DNA of 16,693 bases from Acidimicrobiales bacterium (GTDB lineage: Bacteria; Actinomycetota; Acidimicrobiia; Acidimicrobiales; JABEUL01), in the NCBI GenBank assembly GCA_013044465.1, contig JABEUL010000201.1, positions 1 to 16,693 of the forward strand, given 5' to 3'. Under the pieces are notes generated by a model, which worked only from the letters and a program-made list of their open reading frames with translations, had not been told where the DNA came from and searched no databases. Of the stretch, positions 1 to 6,804 are shown piece by piece. The position numbers and the translations under genes were made by a program. Within the stretch, counting starts at the first letter, position 1, and each line of letters begins with the position of its first letter.

Positions 1-713
1 AAGGGCTGGCTTTCTCTCCCTGGAACTACAAACCAACATTTGCCTGATTCATTGCTATAAAGAATCTGCATAAAGGTTTCAACTACTTCATCTACGCTCA
101 GGATGGGAAAGTGAGCTTCTTGTAAAAATGACTTTACATCCTTGATTATGTCAGTATCGGCAAATGAAGGGCAAAGTGCATTTACACGTATATTGTCACT
201 TGGACCAAAAAGGTTGCCAACTGATCGCACCAATCCGACAACAGCGTGTTTATTAGCACTATAAATGGGATCCATGGGAACAGGAACTATGCCAGCCATT
301 GATGCCGTCGCAATGATGTCACCACCTTGCTTTGCCTTCATTGCCCTCAGGGCTAGGTGCATTCCATAGACCACACCGTCAAAGTTGATTTCCATGACCC
401 TTTTAAAATGCTCTGTATCAAATTCCTCACCTAGGCTGAAACCTGTGGCAACACCTGCATTCAAATGGGCTATATCAATCTGACCATACGCGTCAATTGT
501 TTGATTAAATGCCCTTTCCATCTCACCAAAGTCACGAACGTCACAGTTGATATAAATTCCGCCCAGTTCTTCAGCTAGAGCCTTTCCTTGGTCTTGCTCA
601 ATATCTACTAGCGCCACCTTGGCACCCAAAGTGGTCAGTTTTTTCGCAACTGCCCCACCAATGCCTTTTGAACCGCCAGTTATCAGCGCCACCTTGCCTT
701 CATAAGATGTCAT
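1..713 (-). CDS. Short-chain dehydrogenase/reductase (SDR), 3' end cut by window edge
   Basis: A classical SDR oxidoreductase; 237 codons are visible and the stop lies beyond base 1. Reading the minus strand from the ATG at 713, the Rossmann motif TGGSKGIG is at residues 12-19. An Asp (D37) ends the second strand, which favours NAD(H). NAG is at 85-87, the structural Asn at 110, the catalytic Ser at 138, and Y151-S-A-N-K155 completes the catalytic tetrad. The near-complete length and the C-terminal glycine segment suggest only a few residues are missing. An AGGAGG Shine-Dalgarno at 720-725 fixes the start; the upstream ATG at 718 hits an immediate stop. It lies 29 nt behind the acyl-CoA dehydrogenase and is probably the fourth gene of that operon. 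By context it may oxidise or reduce a hydroxy/oxo-acyl-CoA, as the SDR LvaD does in the P. putida levulinate pathway. Substrate is inference; the family is certain. Confidence 0.93.
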   Translation of the reverse strand, partial: MTSYEGKVALITGGSKGIGGAVAKKLTTLGAKVALVDIEQDQGKALAEELGGIYINCDVRDFGEMERAFNQTIDAYGQIDIAHLNAGVATGFSLGEEFDTEHFKRVMEINFDGVVYGMHLALRAMKAKQGGDIIATASMAGIVPVPMDPIYSANKHAVVGLVRSVGNLFGPSDNIRVNALCPSFADTDIIKDVKSFLQEAHFPILSVDEVVETFMQILYSNESGKCWFVVPGRESQP

Positions 714-742
714 TTCATGCCTCCTATCTAAGATCTATCCAA

Positions 743-1978
743 CTATATTGGCAAAGAACCAGTTGCCGCATTTGTTGAGCCACTATCTCGATAGGCTGAA
801 ATTGTTCGCTCTGCTATTCGCATCTGGTGAATTTCATCTGCGCCGTCAGCAAAACGAGCCCAGCGAGCGTGCTGGAACATCGAAGCTAGCGGGGTATCAG
901 TTGAGTATCCAAGGGCTCCGTGCACTTGTATGGAGCGATCCACGATCCTGTTGAGCGCATTTGCCACAAAATGCTTTGCCATTGATACCTCAGTGCGAAA
1001 ATCATCCCCCCTGTCTATTTTGTATGCGGCATGGAGCACCATTAGTTTGCACTGGTAGAGGTCCATTGCAGAATCTGCAATTAACCACTGGATCCCTTGT
1101 TTTTCTGCTAAGAGGGAGCCATGCGAGTAACGGTTGATTGCCCTGTCGACCATCATGTCCAGTGCGGTCTCAGCCTGAGCAATCCAACGCATGCAGTGGG
1201 CAAGCCTTGCGGGCCCTAAGCGGTATTGGCCTAGTTTGTGACCATTTCCCCTTCCTCCTAAAATTGCTGAATCCGGTAGTCTCAGGTCTTCAATGAGTAT
1301 TTCAGAGTGACCGGTAGAGCCGTGCATTGTCTCAACTTCTCTAACTTCATTCCACCCCTTCTTAGAGGTCTCAACAATAAATGCAGTATTGGCTCCTCTG
1401 GCGCCTTCTGGCATATCCAACTCGGTTTTTGCAAGCAGAATTGCAAAACTTGCCCGTCTGGCATTTGAAATAAACCACTTGTGGCCATTTATTACCCACT
1501 CATCACCGTCTTTGACTGCCGTAGTTCTAATTAGAGTCGGATCGCTCCCTGCCACTTCGGGTTCAGTCATTGCAAAGCAAGACATCGTAGTTCCTTCGCA
1601 CAGTGGCCTTAGGTAGTTTTCCTTTTGTTCATCATTTGCCCAGTGCAAAAGCGTGTGCATGTTTCCCTCATCGGGAGCTTGACAGTTAAGTATCCATGGG
1701 CCCAGACGAGTTCTAGCTGCCTCTGCTTGGACCATTGCCATCTCAACATGACCGAGGCCCATTCCTCCCCATTCCTTAGGCATATGGGGCAACCAAAGTC
1801 CCTCTGCTTTGGCTTGCTCTCTCAGATCCAAGATAGTTAAAATATATTCCTGCCTTGAGAGAAGCTTCTCCTCGTCGTCAAAGTCCTTAACCGCAGGCAT
1901 AATTTTGTCTTGAACAAATGCCCTTACTCTTAGTCGAACTTCTTCGACTTCTGGGGTTAGCGTGAAATCAATTGCCAT
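743..1978 (-). CDS. Acyl-CoA dehydrogenase, ACAD10/ACAD11/LvaC type
   Basis: A 411-aa FAD-dependent acyl-CoA dehydrogenase family protein of full usual length. Visible motifs are the ACAD signature AMTEPEVAGSD (136-146), GHKWFISNA (165-173), and the C-terminal VHGALGYS. The segment around 378-384 reads DGADEIH. Aligned by eye, Asp378 occupies the place of the catalytic Glu (E376) of medium-chain ACADs; the ACAD10/ACAD11 and LvaC branch has a similar DGxDEVH-like segment. In that branch the enzyme does not do plain alpha,beta-dehydrogenation: with an APH kinase partner it removes phosphate from a 4-phosphoacyl-CoA and yields a product that can enter beta-oxidation. The start ATG has an AAGGAG Shine-Dalgarno 6 nt upstream. 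It lies 33 nt behind the kinase gene and 29 nt before the SDR. Family is certain; membership of the 4-hydroxyacyl branch is a strong inference from motif and context. Confidence 0.95.
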   Translation of the reverse strand: MAIDFTLTPEVEEVRLRVRAFVQDKIMPAVKDFDDEEKLLSRQEYILTILDLREQAKAEGLWLPHMPKEWGGMGLGHVEMAMVQAEAARTRLGPWILNCQAPDEGNMHTLLHWANDEQKENYLRPLCEGTTMSCFAMTEPEVAGSDPTLIRTTAVKDGDEWVINGHKWFISNARRASFAILLAKTELDMPEGARGANTAFIVETSKKGWNEVREVETMHGSTGHSEILIEDLRLPDSAILGGRGNGHKLGQYRLGPARLAHCMRWIAQAETALDMMVDRAINRYSHGSLLAEKQGIQWLIADSAMDLYQCKLMVLHAAYKIDRGDDFRTEVSMAKHFVANALNRIVDRSIQVHGALGYSTDTPLASMFQHARWARFADGADEIHQMRIAERTISAYRDSGSTNAATGSLPI

Positions 1979-1999
1979 CTAATTCTCCTTTTCAAATAC

Positions 2000-2022
2000 G
2001 AACTGGCCAATTCAGCCAGTTC
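2000..2022 (-). other. Intercistronic stem-loop between kinase and ACAD genes
   Basis: A perfect inverted repeat with 8-bp arms GAACTGGC (2000-2007) and GCCAGTTC (2015-2022) encloses a 7-nt loop. In the minus-strand transcript the kinase stop codon TGA (2014-2012) forms the first three loop bases. No U-run follows, so it does not look like an intrinsic terminator; the ACAD Shine-Dalgarno lies outside, about 10 nt downstream. It could be an mRNA processing or stability element that sets the kinase:dehydrogenase ratio. The repeat is seen; the role is inferred. Confidence 0.5.
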
Positions 2023-3088
2023 CTGACACCTTTAGTGCTTTTTTAAACAGTGCAACTGTTATATCGTGAAGTAAATCACCGACGCTTTTCTCGGCCTTGC
2101 CAGCACAGGCCCTCGCATGCGTGCCTTCTAAAATGATTCCCAATTTGAAACACGCCAATACTGTGTACCAGTCAATAGAGGATAAATCCCTGTCTGAATT
2201 CCGTGCATAGCGTTCGGTGAGCTCATCAGTGGTTGGGAACCCATCAATATTTGCCAGTGCCATAGAAGGACCAACAGGAAGTGCATCTTTACCTGGAAAA
2301 GTTGCAATTAGCCAACCTAAGTCCACCAGTGGATCTCCAATTGTCGACATCTCCCAGTCCACAATTGCTACCAACTTAGAACTCGCTCTGTCATATAAGA
2401 CATTGCCAAGATGAAAATCACCATGCATTATTCCAGGTTTCCAATTCTTGGGAACATTCGCACCGAGCCACCCAGCAACTTCATCAAGGCCTTCAATATC
2501 AGGACCTAAATAACCGTCCAGCTCACTGTAGCCTTCGAGCTCGTTCATCCAACGATTAACTTGGCGCTCTAGGAAACCTTCGGGTTTGCCAAAGTCATTA
2601 AGGCCGACTTTTATATGATCCACATTTCCAAGTGCGCTAATGGCATCTACCGCTTCAAATCCCATTTCCCTACGAACGTCTGAACTTGCCAAATGATAAG
2701 GGAGCAGCCCACCTGCAGGGTTAAAACCATCAATATTTTCCATGAGGTAGAAAACAACTCCCATCACAGATTCATCTCCACAGCCCGCAATAAACCTTGG
2801 ATGCGGCACATTAGTATCTCTTAGGGCATGAAGCACTCGAGACTCTCTGCGCAGTACTTCATTTGAAGCAGAGCGAAGATGTTTGGGTGGCCTTCTTAAG
2901 ACATATGTTTTTCCGGCGCTTTGGAACTTAATCAATATATTCTGCGTTCCACCGGCCAGTAATTCAGGGTTTTCAATTGGCCCAGCCTTTAAGCCCTGCT
3001 CGTCCATCCAAGCTCTCAAGATAGAAAAATCCAAAATACTTTTTTCTATGGTTCCTTGGTTCTCCTCGGGGTATATCGACATGATCAC
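2012..3088 (-). CDS. APH-family small-molecule kinase, LvaA/ACAD11-N type
   Basis: A 358-aa aminoglycoside-phosphotransferase-fold protein (numbered from the GTG at 3088). It shows the glycine-rich AGGTQN loop (46-51), the RRPP segment (65-68), the catalytic-loop Brenner motif HGDFHLGN (222-229; D224 catalytic, N229 metal ligand), and DWE (244-246) as the metal-binding DFG equivalent. Sequence and place next to this ACAD type fit the acyl-CoA kinases (LvaA of P. putida, N-terminal half of human ACAD11, middle part of ACAD10), which phosphorylate the 4-hydroxyl of hydroxyacyl-CoAs; antibiotic resistance is unlikely. Start choice: GTG 3088 overlaps the HAD stop (GTGA), but the ATG at 3082 (Met3) is better placed behind GGGGGAAGG (spacing 5), so translation probably begins there. 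The LvaB small subunit needed by LvaA is not seen in this window. Confidence 0.93.
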   Translation of the reverse strand: MIMSIYPEENQGTIEKSILDFSILRAWMDEQGLKAGPIENPELLAGGTQNILIKFQSAGKTYVLRRPPKHLRSASNEVLRRESRVLHALRDTNVPHPRFIAGCGDESVMGVVFYLMENIDGFNPAGGLLPYHLASSDVRREMGFEAVDAISALGNVDHIKVGLNDFGKPEGFLERQVNRWMNELEGYSELDGYLGPDIEGLDEVAGWLGANVPKNWKPGIMHGDFHLGNVLYDRASSKLVAIVDWEMSTIGDPLVDLGWLIATFPGKDALPVGPSMALANIDGFPTTDELTERYARNSDRDLSSIDWYTVLACFKLGIILEGTHARACAGKAEKSVGDLLHDITVALFKKALKVSGTG

Positions 3089-3813
3089 CTTCCCCCTAAA
3101 AGATCGAGAACATCAGGAATAGTAGAGATCTCCCAGTCTGGAATTTGATCATCGTTAGTAGGTCTTGGCCTCCTAGAGCCCTCTTCCACTATTAGAACTG
3201 CTTTCATGCCAGCATTTTTGGCTCCATATACATCGGCCGATGGAGTGTCCCCTACGAAAATTGCGTTTTGGGGAATAACACTAGCCATGGAACACGCTAT
3301 ATCAAATATCTGTCTATCGGGCTTACATGACTTAGCTGTCTCTGAACTCAGTGATACGTCAATCAAACTGTCAATTTCAAAACGACTCAGTATTTCATCG
3401 AAGTAGTCGTCGTCAATATTTGAAACCACTCCAACTTTGATCCCCATATCTTTGAGCTTCAAGAGCGTTTCTTTGCACCCAGGTCGGAGAGTAGTCTCTC
3501 CAACTGTCACCTGCCTCTGCCCCTCTAAGGCCTTGTCGATAATTTCTTGATTTGGAGGGGCTCCGAAGTATTTTAAAAATCCGACAAGAGCTTGACCGAA
3601 TAGATCTCTGTGCAGGTAAAAAGGTCGGGAGACAATTTCAAGAAAAGCTTCACCGAGGCCTTGGCGGTAGGCGGTGGCCAAATTCTTCGGATCTGGCTTA
3701 AGACCAGCATCTACTGCAAGTTCGTAAAGAACCACGCCAAAGGGATCCCTTATATCTTTAAGGCTAAACAAAGTTCCTGCTAAGTCGAACAGAACGGCAT
3801 CAATTTGAGGCAT
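3085..3813 (-). CDS. HAD-superfamily hydrolase-like protein with DxA motif I
   Basis: A HAD-fold protein of about 242 aa when started at ATG 3813. The reading frame stays open to an ATG at 3864, but that longer start would overlap the divergent regulator and precede the promoter. With the 3813 start the motif I nucleophile falls at residue 10, as is usual. Using the long numbering: motif I FDLAGTL (nucleophile D27), motif II VVSN (S148), motif III CKPD (K181), motif IV GDTPSAD (D206, D211). The residue two after the nucleophile, normally Asp in HAD phosphatases, is Ala29, as in phosphonoacetaldehyde hydrolases (DWAGT). It is the first gene of the HAD-kinase-ACAD operon, overlapping the kinase by GTGA. 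The HAD part of vertebrate ACAD10 occupies the same place. Its reaction is unknown; conventional phosphatase activity is doubtful. Confidence 0.88.
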   Translation of the reverse strand: MPQIDAVLFDLAGTLFSLKDIRDPFGVVLYELAVDAGLKPDPKNLATAYRQGLGEAFLEIVSRPFYLHRDLFGQALVGFLKYFGAPPNQEIIDKALEGQRQVTVGETTLRPGCKETLLKLKDMGIKVGVVSNIDDDYFDEILSRFEIDSLIDVSLSSETAKSCKPDRQIFDIACSMASVIPQNAIFVGDTPSADVYGAKNAGMKAVLIVEEGSRRPRPTNDDQIPDWEISTIPDVLDLLGGR

Positions 3814-3820
3814 ACTATTT

Positions 3821-3826
3821 ATTATA
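3821..3826 (-). promoter_or_regulatory. Predicted -10 element for the HAD operon, leaderless start
   Basis: A perfect TATAAT on the minus strand ends exactly 7 nt before the ATG at 3813, so transcription would begin at or next to the A of the start codon. No Shine-Dalgarno precedes that ATG. This is the layout of leaderless mRNAs, which are common in actinobacteria. No good -35 is visible. Because the surrounding ten bases are palindromic, a TATAAT also exists on the plus strand (3825-3830). Confidence 0.5.
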
Positions 3827-3842
3827 TAATGCATATGCATTA
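3827..3842. promoter_or_regulatory. 16-bp palindromic operator, probable TetR-family binding site
   Basis: A perfect palindrome TAATGCATATGCATTA lies between the divergent starts at 3813 (minus) and 3858 (plus). It abuts or overlaps the TATAAT elements on both strands. An adjacent ATTAG-AATG-CTAAT inverted repeat (3839-3852) may extend the site. Placement and size are typical of a TetR-family autoregulatory operator that silences both the regulator and the divergent catabolic operon. Confidence 0.6.
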
Positions 3843-3857
3843 GAATGCTAATTGAAG

Positions 3858-4490
3858 ATGCCATCAGACGACACTAGAAACGCAATAATTTCCTCAGCTG
3901 AGAAGCTTTTTGCCAAAAAGGGCATTGACGCTGCTTCTTTGAGGGAGATCAACTCCCTGGCCGGCCAGAAAAACTCAACCTCGCTCCAGTATCACTTTGA
4001 AGACCGAGCCGGTTTATTAAAGGCAGTATTAGCTAAGCACTACTTGCCAGTTGAGTATCAAAGACATGCACTTTTAGACGAAATTGAGTCTAGCCAGACC
4101 ACGTCAATTAGAACTTTAGCTGCAGCATTAGTTCGGCCTCTTTCTTCCAAGTTGGAAGACGACTCTGGTGGCCGGGAGTACCTCCAAATTATGGCTGAAA
4201 TTCTGAATCGCCCGGATCTTTTGTTCAGGGACTTGAGTAGCTCGAGAAAAAATGACTCTACCGATCGATGGAGATCAATGGTAGGAAAGCTTCTTCCTGA
4301 TGTGGCCGTATCAAAATTACATAGGCGCTTTGTGGCTATTCGCATCGCCCACTTAGAACTATCAAGGAGGGCAGCTTCTCCAAAGAGGCGCGACAACAAG
4401 TTATTTACAAGTGACCTAATTGATATTGTTACTTCAATATTGGAAGCACCAGTTTCAAAAGAAACCGACCAATACCTCTCTAGTCGCTGA
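3858..4490 (+). CDS. TetR/AcrR-family transcriptional regulator
   Basis: A regulator of about 210 aa. The N-terminal helix-turn-helix domain occupies roughly residues 5-55: the pattern AEKLFAKKG, then SLREINSLAG, then SLQYHFEDRAGLL is the usual TetR recognition-helix block. The C-terminal half is a helical ligand-binding domain with no recognisable ligand signature. The start is uncertain: TTG at 3852 and ATG at 3858 are both in frame, neither has a clear Shine-Dalgarno, and I prefer the ATG. TAGAAT at 3841-3846 is a possible -10. The gene is divergent from the HAD-kinase-ACAD-SDR operon and shares the palindrome at 3827-3842, so it most likely represses itself and that operon until an acyl-CoA or related ligand binds. 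Its last 11 bases overlap the 3' end of the convergent acylase gene. Confidence 0.9.
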   Translation: MPSDDTRNAIISSAEKLFAKKGIDAASLREINSLAGQKNSTSLQYHFEDRAGLLKAVLAKHYLPVEYQRHALLDEIESSQTTSIRTLAAALVRPLSSKLEDDSGGREYLQIMAEILNRPDLLFRDLSSSRKNDSTDRWRSMVGKLLPDVAVSKLHRRFVAIRIAHLELSRRAASPKRRDNKLFTSDLIDIVTSILEAPVSKETDQYLSSR

Positions 4491-6804
4491 CAACTTCCTC
4501 AATCCAGAGATCGCTACATGAAAGTATGTCCTTCTCACTATAAAGAAGAGGCCTCAAGTTCTTGGCTACATAATCTTGGATCTGGTCTTTATGATGGGGA
4601 GATTCGAGGTCTTCACTCTGGCCATAAACAAGTACGCCTTGGGCATTAGGACCACTATCTTCGAAGGAAAGCACATAGAGAAATGATGTTCCACATGAAA
4701 CTGAATACCCACCGGTTTTAAGTCCAGTTTTCTCGGTCCTTCCTGAGATATAGTCACCTGCACCCAATAGATCTTCACGTTCTTCACGTGAGGAGTTCGG
4801 CAGTTCATTTACCGGAGACAAAATATTGGCGGCTCCATCAGTTTCATATGCTCCATGGACAGGAATTTTCTCTCCGCTGATAAGAGCAAACTGTGCAACT
4901 CCCGGTGATGCCTCAAGTGACAACCCCGCACTTTCCAATGCTTTAACTGCATTGACAACTGCACTTTTGATATGGCCAGAGTTCTCAAAGCTTACTAATT
5001 GACGGGGAGTGTTATAGGGAGAGTTCACATCAAATGCATCTTGATACAAGACCCCGGCATCTTTGAGGCTCGCAAGATCAAAACCCGCCAAGATCTCCCT
5101 GAATAAAATGGCACCCTTTGAGTCGAGGTTAAAATGCAAGTCCCAGTTTTTCAAAATTTTACTTATGTCCAAAAATTCAGACTCTCCGGCTTCACTGAAC
5201 TCTTCGAGTCGTCGAACCAACTGATCTCTAATTAGGGCTCCTGTCTCACTTTTATTTGAAAGTGCCTTTTGAACTAAATCGTCCTTATTTATCCTCCCTC
5301 CCTCGCCAGTTCCACCACTAAAGAGAGTTGCCAAGCATGCTCTCGTCCTTGGGGTAGGGGGCTCTATGAATCCCTGCATGGGAGAGAAGTCTTCAATTAA
5401 CTCCTTAGGGTTAGTCAGCCATGGAGAGTCATTGGAATTAGTGACAAAGTCATCTCGAGATAGTTGGGGTAGTGAAAAAAATGGCATTAGTCCCGGAGCT
5501 GGCGACTTAGGGTCATCTGCCCAGTCACAGTCGGGATCGGATCCATCTAGCATTGCAATCCTGTTGTCCAGAAGCAATTTGGTAAAAGGATCATTCTCTA
5601 TCTTGTCGAAAAGCCACTTCTTGCCGCTCTCGGACAAATTTGGAGTTCGGGATGAATCGATATACCATGTTTTGCCGTCTTTGTCTGCTGCAATTGTGTT
5701 AGCCCATGGCATTCCATTTTCATTCTCGTGAGCCCTTTTGAACTCCTCCATTGAATTGGCTGAATCCATCTCCAAAAACTGCGCTATAAAGGCCAAGTTC
5801 CCAATATTTGCATCCCTTGAACTTAGGGCAAACTCGTTTGTCCAACCTAGAAGCGGAAGATTTAGAATTGGTCCATACTGACTTGACCAAACCTCCTTTG
5901 TTACCTCTTCAACCACCCCATCTCTTTTGACCTTCACAGTTATGTCGTGACAATCCATTTGAACCAAATGATCGCCAAAGTAGTAGCTAGTGGGATCTTC
6001 TTCATTCAATCGAAGTTTGTAAATTGTGAAGCGTTTTCCAACAGAGAAGGTATGGGTCCAAGCAACATTGGCGTTAAAACCAATTAAAATGCCCGGTGCG
6101 CCAACCAATGTGACTCCATAAACATCAATTTCTCCAGGAATACTCAGGTGACATTCCCAGAACCTGTTCTCCCCGTACCATGGAAAATGAGGATTTCCAA
6201 CAACCATGCCTCGGCCATTACTACTTAACTCGCCTCCAATTGCCCATCCGTTGCTCGCAAGTGCACCTCCAGGAAGCGCAGACAGAGGAGGAGTTGGAGC
6301 CGGTCCATCGGGACCAGGCGGTGTTGCAGTAGCCATAAATGGAATCAAGTTTCTCGAGCTTGCTGCCAGAGAAATGTCGGAATAAAATGCCACTAAATCG
6401 TACTCCGAAATAGGTTTTAGCCACTCCGCGTTTCTCACCCACTTTGGGAAATCCTCTGGTTTGGCATTTTTCAGAAAGTAATTGACACCAGCTGCAAAGC
6501 CTTTGACAAATTCTTGGCCCTTTTGAGGAATTGTATTGAGTCCCTCCTCTGCAAGTTTTCTCAAGCCTAAGTATTTATACCCAGCATCACCGATAATATT
6601 GGCATCGTTTTCCCCAGGGCCAAAGTAAAGGGATCTCTCTCCTCTAACCTTTACAATTTGGTCCAAAAGAGTACCTATATGGTGCTTCGAGCAAGCATAA
6701 CCTTGTCCAAAACCAAGGTCACCCATGTTCGTAGCCTTGATATGGGGAACACCTTTGGTGGTCCAGCGAATCTCGCAACTGTAAGACTTACTTGAACTAT
6801 CCAT
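4480..6804 (-). CDS. Penicillin acylase family (Ntn hydrolase) protein
   Basis: A 774-aa precursor of the family that includes penicillin G acylase, aculeacin acylase and quorum-quenching AHL acylases (PvdQ, QuiP), which cleave amide bonds after autoproteolysis. The N-terminal part shows the usual GVPHIKA (18-24) and GFGQGYACSKHH (31-42). A proline-rich linker (about 161-173) precedes ASNGWAIGG, where Ser184 would become the N-terminal nucleophile of the beta chain. His206 is beta-23, the same spacing as the catalytic His of PvdQ, and TNSNDSPW (455-462) carries the oxyanion Asn. Unlike most relatives it has no signal peptide: it begins MDSSSKSYSCEIRW, and its ATG follows the stop of the ferritin-like gene with no spacing, so no upstream extension is likely. 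AAGGCAG inside the previous gene may serve as Shine-Dalgarno. Substrate unknown. Confidence 0.92.
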   Translation of the reverse strand: MDSSSKSYSCEIRWTTKGVPHIKATNMGDLGFGQGYACSKHHIGTLLDQIVKVRGERSLYFGPGENDANIIGDAGYKYLGLRKLAEEGLNTIPQKGQEFVKGFAAGVNYFLKNAKPEDFPKWVRNAEWLKPISEYDLVAFYSDISLAASSRNLIPFMATATPPGPDGPAPTPPLSALPGGALASNGWAIGGELSSNGRGMVVGNPHFPWYGENRFWECHLSIPGEIDVYGVTLVGAPGILIGFNANVAWTHTFSVGKRFTIYKLRLNEEDPTSYYFGDHLVQMDCHDITVKVKRDGVVEEVTKEVWSSQYGPILNLPLLGWTNEFALSSRDANIGNLAFIAQFLEMDSANSMEEFKRAHENENGMPWANTIAADKDGKTWYIDSSRTPNLSESGKKWLFDKIENDPFTKLLLDNRIAMLDGSDPDCDWADDPKSPAPGLMPFFSLPQLSRDDFVTNSNDSPWLTNPKELIEDFSPMQGFIEPPTPRTRACLATLFSGGTGEGGRINKDDLVQKALSNKSETGALIRDQLVRRLEEFSEAGESEFLDISKILKNWDLHFNLDSKGAILFREILAGFDLASLKDAGVLYQDAFDVNSPYNTPRQLVSFENSGHIKSAVVNAVKALESAGLSLEASPGVAQFALISGEKIPVHGAYETDGAANILSPVNELPNSSREEREDLLGAGDYISGRTEKTGLKTGGYSVSCGTSFLYVLSFEDSGPNAQGVLVYGQSEDLESPHHKDQIQDYVAKNLRPLLYSEKDILSCSDLWIEEVVSD

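Noticed and set aside
2000..2022. Intrinsic terminator after the kinase gene
   Set aside because: The stem is followed by an A/G-rich ribosome site without a U-run, and the ACAD gene continues the operon.
2012..3088. Aminoglycoside resistance kinase
   Set aside because: The fold is shared, but the gene is embedded in an acyl-CoA operon next to an ACAD10/11-type dehydrogenase and resembles LvaA-type acyl-CoA kinases.
3813..3864. Longer N-terminus for the HAD protein starting at ATG 3864
   Set aside because: It would overlap the divergent regulator gene, precede the predicted promoter, and add 17 residues before the core strand that HAD proteins normally have near the N-terminus.
4480..6804. 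Assigning the acylase as an AHL quorum-quenching enzyme
   Set aside because: The catalytic spacing fits the whole family. Nothing in the visible residues identifies the substrate, and the lack of an export signal argues against direct equivalence to PvdQ.
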